A stretch of DNA of 64,000 bases from NCBI GenBank assembly GCA_964019135.1, contig OZ025258.1, forward strand, positions 2,666,001 through 2,730,000, written 5' to 3'. Positions 1 through 10,660 of the stretch are shown in pieces. Below the pieces are notes generated by a model, which was not told where the DNA came from, did no database searches, and saw nothing but the letters and a program-made list of their open reading frames with translations. The stretch is from Arenicola marina. Lineage: Eukaryota; Annelida; Polychaeta; Arenicolidae. The first letter of the stretch is position 1. The number at the start of each line of letters is the position of its first letter. The translations under genes and the position numbers were made by a program.

Positions 1-1276
1 ATTACTCTGATATTCAATCAATGCCTGACGACAGGGATCTTTCCCGACTAGTTAAAACTGGCCAAGATAATTCCAGTCTTCAAAAAAGATGATAACACAA
101 ATATCGATAACTATCGACCAATATCTCTATTACCAGCAATTTCTAAAATCTTCAAGAAAATTGTATTTACCTTCTTGTATGATCATTTTCAGAAGAAAAA
201 GCTCTTTAACTCTAACCAGTATGGGTTCAGAAAGAAGCACTCCACTGAACATGCTACATTAGAACTGATAGACAGAACTATACAAAAGCTTGATGAAGGT
301 AAAATTTCTATTCATATATATCTGGATTTATCCAAAGCATTTGATACATTAAATCATAACATTTTATTAACCAAGCTTCATCACTAAGGCGTATCTGGAA
401 CTGCACTAAATCTCATAAAAAGTTATCTAGATAATCGCAAACAGTACGTTATGATAGATAATATACGATCTGAAGAAATGCCTGTCACACGCGGGGTTCC
501 ACAAGGCTCAATCCTAGGGCCGCTACTCTTTATAATCTATACCAATGATTTACCCCACGCCAGCGATGTTTTTAAGTTCATAGTATACGCTGATGATACT
601 ACACTGTTTAGTACACTGGATGCATCAATAACCGGAATGAAACATAAATGATGAATTATCCAAGATAAACAATTGGTTAATGGTAAATGATCTGTGCCTA
701 AGCATAACAAAAACTAAATATATGGTACTCTACAAGCCCCAGAAAATAAAAATTCCAGAACTATACATTGCCAGGAACAAACTAGAGTGCGTCGATACCT
801 CTGATCTGCTAGGACTAACCATAGATAAACATTTAGCATGGCACAGCCATACAAACAAACTTGCTGCAAAATTAAGCAAAGTTGTTGGTATCCTAAAGAG
901 GCTAGGAAACTTCCTTCCCCAACACATACTGTATACTACATATATGGCACTGTTTCAGAGTCAACTATATTACTGCATTCTGGCATGGGGATATCGAGTT
1001 GACAGGTTATTGAATCAAAAACAGGCAATTAGGATTAGAACAAAAAGTCATTATATCGCACACACGGACCCGCTATTCAAATATCTCAAAATCTTGAAAC
1101 TAAAAGTTATAAATACATCACAACGACTTAAATTTTACCACCAATTCATAAATAATAACCTACCAGCTTACTTTCTCGAACACATGACATTCCTCAAGAT
1201 AAATGACTTACATAGTCATAACACAAGACAAAACCACACATTTCATATCCCGACTATCAAACACAAATTCTGTTAA
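1..1276 (+). pseudogene. LINE (non-LTR retrotransposon) reverse transcriptase relic, 5' part outside the window
   Basis: This is the reverse transcriptase part of a non-LTR retrotransposon ORF2. Frame 1 carries the family motifs in order: NYRPISLLP (nt 109-135), YGFRKKHSTEHA (from nt 220), LDLSKAFD with the first catalytic Asp (from nt 322), GVPQGSILGPLLF (from nt 493) and YADD with the catalytic Asp pair (nt 586-597). The reading then moves to frame 2, where the post-RT region continues (from about nt 647 to 1276) with INNWL, a LGLTID-like block and a C-terminal region ending in HTFHIP. The copy is dead: in-frame stops lie at 49-51 (family position usually Trp) and 385-387 (usually Tyr), and one frameshift falls near 640-650. 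The endonuclease and ORF1 would lie left of the window. Motifs fit the Jockey/CR1/L2 group; I cannot assign a clade. An antisense frame at 730-927 is a shadow. Confidence 0.9.
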
Positions 1277-1299
1277 CTTACCTTATGACATAGTCTCAT

Positions 1300-1774
1300 C
1301 CATCACCTAAACGTCATCATCCAACGCTACATGACCCACAGTAACGTCATCGTCCAACGCTACATGACCCACAGTAACGACATGGACAACGCTACATGAC
1401 CCACAGTAACGACATGGAAAACGCTACATCACCCACAGTAACGATATGGACAACGCTACATCACCCATAGTAACGACATGGACAGCGCTACATCACCCAC
1501 AGTAACGACATTGACAACGCTACATCACCCACAGTAACAATATGAACAACGCTACATCACCCATAGTAACGATATGGACAACGCTAGATCACCCACGGTA
1601 ACGATATGGACAACGCTACATCACCCAAATTAACGACATGGACAACGCTACATCACCCACAGTAACGACATGACAATGCTACATCACCCACAGTAACGAC
1701 ATGGACAACGCTACATCACCCACAGTAATGACAAACAACGCTACATCACCCACAGTAACGACATGGACAACACT
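1300..1774. repeat. 32-bp minisatellite A, about 15 copies
   Basis: A tandem array with a 32-bp period; the core of the unit reads CCCACAGTAACGACATGG. Copies differ by point changes and small indels. The first three copies read ATGACCC where most later ones read ATCACCC. The array starts about 25 bp after the last LINE-like codon and fades out near CACTCGG. No frame stays open. The period and part of the unit match the second 32-bp array at 2041-3718. Confidence 0.93.
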
Positions 1775-2040
1775 CGGTTAACTCCAGTGACAATGTTTTG
1801 TTGTATAATGTAGTTACGGCAGATTGTTCCATCCCTATACCTAGCTACAGTACGGCATAACAGCAAGTAATTAATTGCTTAATGGGACTGCTCTGAATTT
1901 CCGTCAAAAAAATGTACGTCATTCTCTTTGGAATTAACTGGAAGCTATTTGAAAGTTTCCTCCTAACACAGCTATATGTCTTTCCATAGCTTAAAATCTT
2001 CTTTGATACCGCATTAAGAGCTGCACAGCCCCCACATAGA
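1775..2040. other. Single-copy spacer between the two 32-bp arrays
   Basis: About 266 bp of AT-rich sequence with no recognisable gene. It holds a 16-bp near-palindrome built on AATTAATT at 1865-1880 (two mismatched positions). Nothing else stands out. Confidence 0.6.
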
Positions 2041-3718
2041 CTTATTTACGTGACCCACACCCTTCACATTGACTCCTTCACGTGACCCACACCCTGCACA
2101 ATTTCTTCTTCACGTGACCTACACCCTCCACATTGACTCCTTCACGTGACCCACACCCTGCACAATGTCTTCTTCACGTACCCCACACCCTCCACATTGA
2201 CTCCTTCACGTGACCCACACCCTCCACATTGACTCCTTCACGTGACCCACACCCTCCACATTGACTATTTCACGTGCCCCACACACTCCGCATTGACTCC
2301 TTCACGTGACCCACACTCTCCACATTGACTCCTTCACGTGACCCACACCCTCCACATTGACTCCTTCACGTGACCCACACCCTCCACATTGACTCATTCA
2401 CGTGACCCGTACCCTCCACATTGACTCCTTTACGTGACCCATACCCTCCACATTGACTCCTTCAAGTGACCCACCCCCTCCACATTGACTCCTTCACGTG
2501 ACCCACACCCTCCAAATTGACTCCTTCACGTACCCCACACCCTCCACATTGACTCCTTCACGTGACCCGTACCCTCCACATTGACTCCTTCACGTGACCC
2601 ATACCCTCCACATTGACTCCTTCACGTGGCCGACACCCTCCACATTGGCTCCTTCACGTGACCCGTACCCTCCACAATGACTCTTTCACGTGACCCATAC
2701 CCTCCACATTGACTCCTTCACGTAAACCACACCCTCCACATTGACTCCTTCACGTACCCCACACCCTCCACATTGACTCCTTCACGTGACCCACACCCTC
2801 CACATTGACTCCTTCACGTGACCCACACCCTCCACATTGACGCCTTTACGTGACCCATACCCTCCACATTGACTCCTTCACGTGACCCATACCCTCCACA
2901 TTGACTCCTTCACGCGACCCACACCCTCCACATTGACCTCTTCACGTGACCCACACCCTCCACATTGACTCCTTCACGCGACCCACACCCTCCACATTGA
3001 CTCCTTCACGTGACCCACACCCTCCACATTGACTCCTTCACGCGATCCACCCCCTCCACATTGACTCCTTCACGTGACCCACACCCTCCACATTGACTCC
3101 TTCCCGTGACCCACACCCTCCACATTGACTCCTTCACGTGACCCACCCCCTCCACATTGACTCCTTCACGTGACCCACACCCTCCACATTGACTCCTTCA
3201 CGCGACCCACACCCTCCACATTGACTCCTTCACGTGACCCACCCCCTCCACATTGACTCCTTCACGTGACCCACACCCTCCACATTGACTCCTTCACGCG
3301 ACCCACACCCTCCACATTGACTCCTTCACGTGACCCACACCCTCCACATTGACTCCTTCACGTGACCCACCCCCTCCACATTGACTCCTTCACGTGACCC
3401 ACACCCCCCACATTGACTCCTTCACGTGACCCACACCCTCCACATTGACTCCTTCACGTGACCCACCCCCTCCACATTGACTCCTTCACGTGACCCACAC
3501 CCTCCACATTGACTCCTTCACGCGACCCACACCCTCCACATTGACTCCTTCACGTGACCCACACCCTCCACATTGACTCCTTCACGTGACCCACCCCCTC
3601 CACATTGACTCCTTCACGTGACCCACACCCCCCACATTGACCCCTTCACGTGACCCACACCCTCCACATTGACTCCTTCACGTGGCCCACACCCTCCACA
3701 TTGACTCCTTCACGTGGC
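2041..3718. repeat. 32-bp minisatellite B with an E-box-like core, about 52 copies
   Basis: A tandem array with a strict 32-bp period. The unit core is CACGTGACCCACACCCTCC, followed by an ACATTGACTCCTT segment. Most units carry the palindromic hexamer CACGTG; a minority have CACGCG (for example at 3199, 3295 and 3519), CACGTA or CACGTGG. Spacing between CACGCG units is a multiple of 32 (96 and 224 bp), so variants spread with whole units. The left end is more divergent than the middle, as expected when array edges homogenise less. No open reading frame of note. Confidence 0.96.
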
Positions 3719-4099
3719 TAGGTTTGATGTCCACATGACGTGCATAGAGCTACGAATGTCTGTATGGTGTATGAATGTAGGTAGAGCGTTCGAAAACCTG
3801 GGTATGAACACAGGTATTGAGACGTGTTTGTAACTTCGGCTTTCGGTTTGTCTCCAACAACTCGCCGCGCGAGGTGACATCTGTCACGTGATGATGTCGC
3901 CCGCGCCGCCAAGCGGCCCATGAAGGAAACTGGCTTCCGGCCACATTACCACAGCCTTTGCGCCGACCGTGAGTTCCCGCGGTCATTAAGGTGTCGCTTA
4001 GAGGCAGTAAGTGCCAGAGCGGTGAGGCGTGCTGGCGAGAGAATTAACCCGCGAGACCTCTCCCGGACCGACCGCTCCCCTCACGCTCACAGCGGCTCG
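3719..4099. other. CpG-rich single-copy spacer
   Basis: About 380 bp without tandem structure. The right two thirds (about 3860-4080) is GC- and CpG-rich, with runs such as CCGCGCGAGG and CCCGCGCCGCC, and contains another CACGTG (near 3886) outside the array. Composition would suit a CpG-rich regulatory region, but no TATA box, initiator or conserved exon can be recognised. The short frames here (67, 78 and 103 codons) overlap one another on both strands and look accidental. Confidence 0.4.
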
Positions 4100-4283
4100 T
4101 CCTGCTCTCCCACCCCAACCTCCCTCCTCGCCTCACCACCACTCCCCCCCCCGCTCCCTCCCCCCTCACCCCGACTGCCTCCCGCCGCACCCCCACTGCC
4201 TCCCGCCGCACCCCCACTCCCTCGTGCCTAAACCTCACTCCCTCCCGCCTGATCCCCACTCACTACCCTCCACATTCCCACCT
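4100..4283. repeat. C-rich degenerate repeat, period about 21 bp, left part
   Basis: A polypyrimidine-leaning tract on the + strand with an imperfect period of about 21 bp, clearest around 4173-4215, where units close to CTGCCTCCCGCCGCACCCC recur. Proline- and serine-rich frames crossing it (103 and 106 codons) are products of the C-rich composition. The same repeat resumes at 4495 beyond the MITE-like insert. Confidence 0.75.
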
Positions 4284-4494
4284 CAGTGGCGGAGCCAACG
4301 GCGACAAGAAGGCAAGTCCACCCCCCACCCTACACTTTCTCTGAAGTAGTGAGCACAGGGGACACAGTCACTAGTTTTGCCCTGGTCGAAAGTTTCTCAC
4401 TGGATCCGCGCCTGGAATGTACTTAAATCATTGGTGCCCCCCCCCCCTGCCCCCTCCCCCCTCCCCCTTTCGTAAATTCCTGGATCCGCTACTT
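4284..4494. mobile_element. Possible MITE-like insert inside the C-rich repeat
   Basis: The left edge reads CAGTGGCGGAGCCA (from 4284) and the right edge, read in reverse complement, AGTAGCGGATCCAGGAA (ending about 4494). Eleven of thirteen aligned terminal bases agree, giving short terminal inverted repeats around about 200 bp of non-coding DNA. Ends of the CAGTGGCGGATCCAGG kind, followed by a G-rich run, are common in invertebrate MITEs. A further GGATCCGCGCC motif near 4403 may mark a nested or alternative end. I could not find a convincing target-site duplication, so boundaries and class are uncertain. Confidence 0.35.
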
Positions 4495-4781
4495 CTCACC
4501 CCCACTTCCTGCCGCCTCACCCCCACTTCCTGCTGCATCACCCCCACTTCCTGACGGGTCACCCCACCCCTTGCCACCTCACTCCACTCCCTCCCGCCTC
4601 ACCCCCGCTCATCCCACTCCCTCCCACCACCCGCACTCTCTCCTGCATCACCCCCGCTCCCTCCCACCACACTCCCACTCCCTCCCACCACACTCCCGCT
4701 CCCTCCCACTGACCCCGCTCCCTCCCGCCTCACCCCCGCTCCCTCCCACCACACCCCCCCTCCCGCCCCCTCCCACTGCCC
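4495..4781. repeat. C-rich degenerate repeat, period about 21 bp, right part
   Basis: This continues the tract at 4100-4283: units near CACCCCCACTTCCTGCCGCC recur with a period of 20-21 bp and decay to the right into CTCCC/CACCC runs. There is almost no G in long stretches. A 98-codon frame starting at 4571 is low-complexity (Pro, Ser, His) and is not supported as a gene. Confidence 0.75.
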
Positions 4782-4782
4782 C

Positions 4783-4855
4783 GTTTATCGGCGCCAGCCC
4801 GTCACTCCTTATTAGGCTTTTATCGATATTTCATACCGATAATGGCGCCATAAAC
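4783..4855. repeat. Imperfect inverted repeat (hairpin potential)
   Basis: The left arm at 4783-4796 (GTTTATCGGCGCCA) is nearly the reverse complement of the right arm at 4843-4855 (TGGCGCCATAAAC), with a one-base bulge. The central 46 bp include a further TATCG/CGATA complementarity that could extend the fold. It may be a remnant of a foldback element. Confidence 0.6.
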
Positions 4856-5355
4856 ATTGTTATGTGAGAGAATGGCGTTAATATAATCAACGAGTCTTAG
4901 GGACATGACGCGTTAATCTCACGAGACCAGACCGAGTTGTGCGCCGTCACCGCATGGTGGCGCAAGTCACGAGCTGATCTGAGGCGCTTCTAGCTGTCCA
5001 TTGACAATTTTAAACTTTATCAAATGAATCCACGAACAATGCTATTATTCTTTAAACTCTGCCTTCAGTGAAAACGGTCATTTTGGAACACTTGACAAGC
5101 AGGCGAAACACTTGCAGCCAGCCTGCAGAGTGTGTCGAGGAAGGACGCTGTTCGGGTAGCGGGGCTTTTGTTCGAGATTAATAAGCCACATTCCATTCTC
5201 GCGAAAGAACTGCTTTTGTTTTCCTTGTTTTTGTGGGTTTGCGATGTGACGGCCTGGCAAGGCGACACCGTCGTCCCTGGACGGCGGGTGGGGGTCAGGC
5301 GGCTGCGCCGTGGAGGTCCACTTTTATCGACCAGAATATTCCGCTGCCCTAATGT
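4856..5355. other. Single-copy spacer
   Basis: About 500 bp with no recognisable gene. A small hairpin is possible at 4940-4964 (TGCGC and CACC against GGTG and GCGCA). Frames of 60-76 codons overlap on both strands around 5065-5362 and show no family motif. Confidence 0.5.
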
Positions 5356-5402
5356 ATGGTAATGGGTCTGGATGGAGTCACAGCATCCAGACGCATTACC
5401 AT
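5356..5402. repeat. Compact 19-bp stem hairpin at the edge of the 44/45-bp array
   Basis: Left arm 5356-5374 and right arm 5384-5402 are reverse complements over 19 bp with one mismatch, separated by a 9-nt loop (GAGTCACAG). The arms contain TGGTAATG and GTCTGGATG. It lies about 15 bp before the first unit of the 44/45-bp array. At 47 nt it is shorter than a typical animal microRNA precursor; a tiny foldback relic or a replication-snapback product is as likely. Confidence 0.85.
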
Positions 5403-5656
5403 TATACTCCAGTCCCAGTTCCCAGTCCCTGTCAGTGAGTAGTGGGACAGTCGGGTGGTCAGGTTCCCAGTCCCTGTCAGTGAGTAGTGGGACAGCGGGT
5501 GGTCAGGTTCCCAGTCCCTGTCAGTGAGTAGTGGGACAGTCGGGTGGTCAGGTTCCCAGTCCCTGTCAGTGAGTAGTGGGACAGTCGGTCGTCGGGTTTC
5601 CAGTCCCTGTCAGTTAGTAGTGGGACAGTCGGTGGTCAGGTTCCCAGTCCCTGTCA

Positions 5657-8600
5657 GTGAGTAGTGGGACAGTCGGGTGGTTAGGTTCCCAGTCCCTGTC
5701 AGTGAGTAGTGGGACAGTCGGGTGGTCACGTTCCCAGTCCCTGTCAGTGAGTAGTGGGACAGTCGGGTGGTCAGGTTCCCAGTCCCTGTCAGTGAGTAGT
5801 GGGACAGTCGGGTGGTCAGGTTCCCAGTCCCTGTCAGTGAGTAGTGGGACAGTCGGTCGTCAGGTTCCCAGTCCCTGTCAGTGAGTAGTGGGACAGTCGG
5901 TGGTCAGGTTCCCAGTCCCTGTCAGTGAGTAGTGGGACAGTCGGGTGGTCAGGTTCCCAGTCCCTGTCAGTGAGTAGTGGGACAGTCGGGTGGTCAGGTT
6001 CCCAGTCCCTGTCAGTGAGTAGTGGGACAGTCGGGTGGTCAGGTCCCCAGTCCCTGTCAGTTAGTAGTGGGACAGTCGGTGGTCAGGTTCCTAGTCCCTG
6101 TCCGTGAGTAGTGGGACAGTCGGTGGTCAGGTTCCCAGTCCCTGTCAGTGAGTAGTGGGACAGTCGGTGGTAAGGTTCCCAGTCCCTGTCAGTGAGTAGT
6201 GGGACAGTCGGGTGGTCAGGTTCCCAGTCCCTGTCAGTGAGTAATGGGGCAGTCGGGTGGTCAGGTTCCCAGTCAATGTCAGTGAGTAGTGGGACAGTCG
6301 GTGGTCAGGTTCCCAGTCCCTGTCAGTGAGTAGTGGGGCAGTCGGGTGGTCAGGTTTCCAGTCCCTGTCAGTGAGTAATGGGGCAGTCGGGTGGTCAGGT
6401 TCCCAGTCCCTGTCAGTGAGTAGTGGGACAGTCGGGGGTCAGGTTCCCAGTCCCTGTCAGTGAGTAGTGGGACAGTCGGTGGTCAGGTTCCCCGTCTCTG
6501 TCAGTGAGTAGTGGGACAGCCGGTGGTCAGGTCCCCAGTCCCTGTCAGTGAGTAGTGGGACAGTCGGTGGTCAGGTTCCCAGTCCCTGTCAGTGAGTAGT
6601 GGGACAGTCGGTGGTCAGGTTCCCAGTCCCTGTCAGTGAGTAGTGGGACAGTCGGGTGGTCAGGTTCCCCGTCTCTGTCAGTGAGTAGTGGGACAGCCGG
6701 TGGTCAGGTCCCCAGTCCCTGTCAGTGAGTAGTGGGACAGTCGGTGGTCAGGTTCCCAGTCCCTGTCAGTGAGTAGTGGGACAGTCGGTGGTCAGGTTTC
6801 CAGTCCCTGTCAGTGAGTAGTGGGACAGTCGGTGGTCAGGTCCCCAGTCCCTGTCAGTGAGTAGTGGGACAGTCGGTGGTCAGGTTCCCAGTCCCTGTCA
6901 GTGAGTAGTGGGACAGTCGGTGGTCAGGTTTCCAGTCCCTGTCAGTGAGTAGTGGGACAGTCGGTGGTCAGGTTCCCAGTCCCTGTCAGTGAGTAGTGGG
7001 ACAGTCGGTGGTCAGGTTCCCAGTCCCTGTCAGTGAGTAGTGGGACAGTCGGGTGGTCAGGTTCCCAGTCCCTGTCAGTGAGTAGTGGGACAGTCGGGTG
7101 GTCAGGTTCCCAGTCCCTGTCAGTGAGTAGTGGGACAGTCGGTGGTCAGGTCCCCAGTCCCTGTTAGTGAGTAGTGGGACAGTCGGTGGTCAGGTTCCCA
7201 GTCCCTGTCAGTGAGTAGTGGGACAGTCGGTGGTCAGGTTCCCAGTCCCTGTCAGTGAGTAGTGGGACAGTCGGTGGTCAGGTTCCCAGTCCCTGTCAGT
7301 GAGTAGTCGGACAGTCGGGTGGTCAGGTTCCCAGTCTGTCAGTGAGTAGTGGGACGGTCGGGTGATCAGGTTCCCAGTCCCTGTCAGTGAGTAGTGGGAC
7401 AGTCGGTGGTCAGGTTCCCAGTCCCTGTCAGTGAGTAGTGGGACAGTCGGTGGTCAGGTTCCCAGTCCCTGTCAGTGAGTAGTGGGACAGTCGGTGGTCA
7501 GGTTCCCAGTCCCTGTCAGTGAGTAATGGGACAGTCGGTGGTCAGGTTCCCAGTCCCTGTCAGTGAGTAGTGGGACAGTCGGTGGTCAGGTTCCCAGTCC
7601 CTGTCAGTGAGTAGTGGGACAGTCGGTGGTCAGGTTCCCAGTCCCTGTCAGTGAGTAGTGGGACAGTCGGGTGGTCAGGTCCCCAGTCCCTGTCAGTTAG
7701 TAGTGGGACAGTCGGTGGTCAGGTTCCTAGTCCCTGTCCGTGAGTAGTGGGACAGTCGGTGGTCAGGTTCCCAGTCCCTGTCAGTGAGTAGTGGGACAGT
7801 CGGTGGTAAGGTTCCCAGTCCCTGTCAGTGAGTAGTGGGACAGTCGGGTGGTCAGGTTCCCAGTCCCTGTCAGTGAGTAATGGGGCAGTCGGGTGGTCAG
7901 GTTCCCAGTCCCTGTCAGTGAGTAGTGGGACAGTCGGTGGTCAGGTTCCTAGTCCCTGTCAGTGAGTAATGGGGCAGTCGGGTGGTCAGGTTCCCAGTCC
8001 CTGTCAGTTAGTAGTGGGACAGTCGGTGGTCAGGTTCCCAGTCCCTGTCAGTGAGTAGTGGGACAGTCGGGTGGTTAGGTTCCCAGTCCCTGTCAGTGAG
8101 TAGTGGGACAGTCGGGTGGTCACGTTCCCAGTCCCTGTCAGTGAGTAGTGGGACAGTCGGGTGGTCAGGTTCCCAGTCCCTGTCAGTGAGTAGTGGGACA
8201 GTCGGGTGGTCAGGTTCCCAGTCCCTGTCAGTGAGTAGTGGGACAGTCGGTCGTCAGGTTCCCAGTCCCTGTCAGTGAGTAGTGGGACAGTCGGTGATCA
8301 GGTTCCCAGTCCCTGTCAGTGAGTAGTGGGACAGTCGGGTGGTCAGGTTCCCAGTCCCTGTCAGTGAGTAGTGGGACAGTCGGGTGGTCAGGTTCCCAGT
8401 CCCTGTCAGTGAGTAGTGGGACAGTCGGGTGGTCAGGTCCCCAGTCCCTGTCAGTTAGTAGTGGGACAGTCGGTGGTCAGGTTCCTAGTCCCTGTCCGTG
8501 AGTAGTGGGACAGTCGGTGGTCAGGTTCCCAGTCCCTGTCAGTGAGTAGTGGGACAGTCGGTGGTAAGGTTCCCAGTCCCTGTCAGTGAGTAGTGGGACA

Positions 8601-10660
8601 GTCGGGTGGTCAGGTTCCCAGTCCCTGTCAGTGAGTAATGGGGCAGTCGGGTGGTCAGGTTCCCAGTCCCTGTCAGTGAGTAGTGGGACAGTCGGTGGTC
8701 AGGTTCCCAGTCCCTGTCAGTGAGTAGTGGGGCAGTCGGGTGGTCAGGTTTCCAGTCCCTGTCAGTGAGTAATGGGGCAGTCGGGTGGTCAGGTTCCCAG
8801 TCCCTGTCAGTGAGTAGTGGGACAGTCGGGGGTCAGGTTCCCAGTCCCTGTCAGTGAGTAGTGGGACAGTCGGTGGTCAGGTTCCCAGTCCCTGTCAGTG
8901 AGTAGTGGGACAGTCGGTGGTCAGGTTCCCAGTCCCTGTCAGTGAGTAGTGGGACAGTCGGTGGTCAGGTTCCCAGTCCCTGTCAGTGAGTAATGGGGCA
9001 GTCGGGTGGTCAGGTTCCCAGTCCCTGTCAGTGAGTAGTGGGACAGTCGGGGGTCAGGTTCCCAGTCCCTGTCAGTGAGTAGTGGGACAGTCGGTGGTCA
9101 GGTTCCCCGTCTCTGTCAGTGAGTAGTGGGACAGCCGGTGGTCAGGTCCCCAGTCCCTGTCAGTGAGTAGTGGGACAGTCGGTGGTCAGGTTCCCAGTCC
9201 CTGTCAGTGAGTAGTGGGACAGTCGGTGGTCAGGTTCCCAGTCCCTGTCAGTGAGTAGTGGGACAGTCGGGTGGTCAGGTTCCCCGTCTCTGTCAGTGAG
9301 TAGTGGGACAGCCGGTGGTCAGGTCCCCAGTCCCTGTCAGTGAGTAGTGGGACAGTCGGTGGTCAGGTTCCCAGTCCCTGTCAGTGAGTAGTGGGACAGT
9401 CGGTGGTCAGGTTTCCAGTCCCTGTCAGTGAGTAGTGGGACAGTCGGTGGTCAGGTCCCCAGTCCCTGTCAGTGAGTAGTGGGACAGTCGGTGGTCAGGT
9501 TCCCAGTCCCTGTCAGTGAGTAGTGGGACAGTCGGTGGTCAGGTTTCCAGTCCCTGTCAGTGAGTAGTGGGACAGTCGGTGGTCAGGTTCCCAGTCCCTG
9601 TCAGTGAGTAGTGGGACAGTCGGTGGTCAGGTTCCCAGTCCCTGTCAGTGAGTAGTGGGACAGTCGGGTGGTCAGGTTCCCAGTCCCTGTCAGTGAGTAG
9701 TGGGACAGTCGGGTGGTCAGGTTCCCAGTCCCTGTCAGTGAGTAGTGGGACAGTCGGTGGTCAGGTCCCCAGTCCCTGTTAGTGAGTAGTGGGACAGTCG
9801 GTGGTCAGGTTCCCAGTCCCTGTCAGTGAGTAGTGGGACAGTCGGTGGTCAGGTTCCCAGTCCCTGTCAGTGAGTAGTGGGACAGTCGGTGGTCAGGTTC
9901 CCAGTCCCTGTCAGTGAGTAGTCGGACAGTCGGGTGGTCAGGTTCCCAGTCTGTCAGTGAGTAGTGGGACGGTCGGGTGATCAGGTTCCCAGTCCCTGTC
10001 AGTGAGTAGTGGGACAGTCGGTGGTCAGGTTCCCAGTCCCTGTCAGTGAGTAGTGGGACAGTCGGTGGTCAGGTTCCCAGTCCCTGTCAGTGAGTAGTGG
10101 GACAGTCGGTGGTCAGGTTCCCAGTCCCTGTCAGTGAGTAATGGGACAGTCGGTGGTCAGGTTCCCAGTCCCTGTCAGTGAGTAGTGGGACAGTCGGTGG
10201 TCAGGTTCCCAGTCCCTGTCAGTGAGTAGTGGGACAGTCGGTGGTCAGGTTCCCAGTCCCTGTCAGTGAGTAGTGGGACAGTCGGGTGGTCAGGTCCCCA
10301 GTCCCTGTCAGTTAGTAGTGGGACAGTCGGTGGTCAGGTTCCTAGTCCCTGTCCGTGAGTAGTGGGACAGTCGGTGGTCAGGTTCCCAGTCCCTGTCAGT
10401 GAGTAGTGGGACAGTCGGTGGTAAGGTTCCCAGTCCCTGTCAGTGAGTAGTGGGACAGTCGGGTGGTCAGGTTCCCAGTCCCTGTCAGTGAGTAATGGGG
10501 CAGTCGGGTGGTCAGGTTCCCAGTCCCTGTCAGTGAGTAGTGGGACAGTCGGTGGTCAGGTTCCTAGTCCCTGTCAGTGAGTAATGGGGCAGTCGGGTGG
10601 TCAGGTTCCCAGTCCCTGTCAGTGAGTAGTGGGACAGTCGGTGGTCAGGTTCCCAGTCCC
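5657..10660. repeat. Higher-order block duplication in the 44/45-bp array, first pair
   Basis: Rare variants recur at fixed offsets. CAGTTAG at 6058 recurs at 8452 (2,394 bp); the open 45-bp clusters at 5657 and 5925 recur at 8051 and 8319 (2,394 bp); GGGACGGTCGGGTGATC at 7351 recurs at 9966, and CAGTTAG at 7694 recurs at 10309 (2,615 bp). The offset change of 221 bp is five units, so the right copy has gained about five units. A third, shorter partial copy follows: GGCAGTCGGGTGGTCAGG at 8731 recurs at 10811 and the 9966 marker at 11693. Block limits are approximate. Confidence 0.85.

Noticed and set aside
3920-4867. Proline-rich frames of 71-106 codons
   Set aside because: These are low-complexity translation of C-rich DNA in overlapping frames, with no recognisable protein family.
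5657-8501. 60-75-codon frames (SSGTVGW repeats)
   Set aside because: They exist only where 45-bp units cluster and end at the next 44-bp unit. They are duplicated because the block is duplicated.
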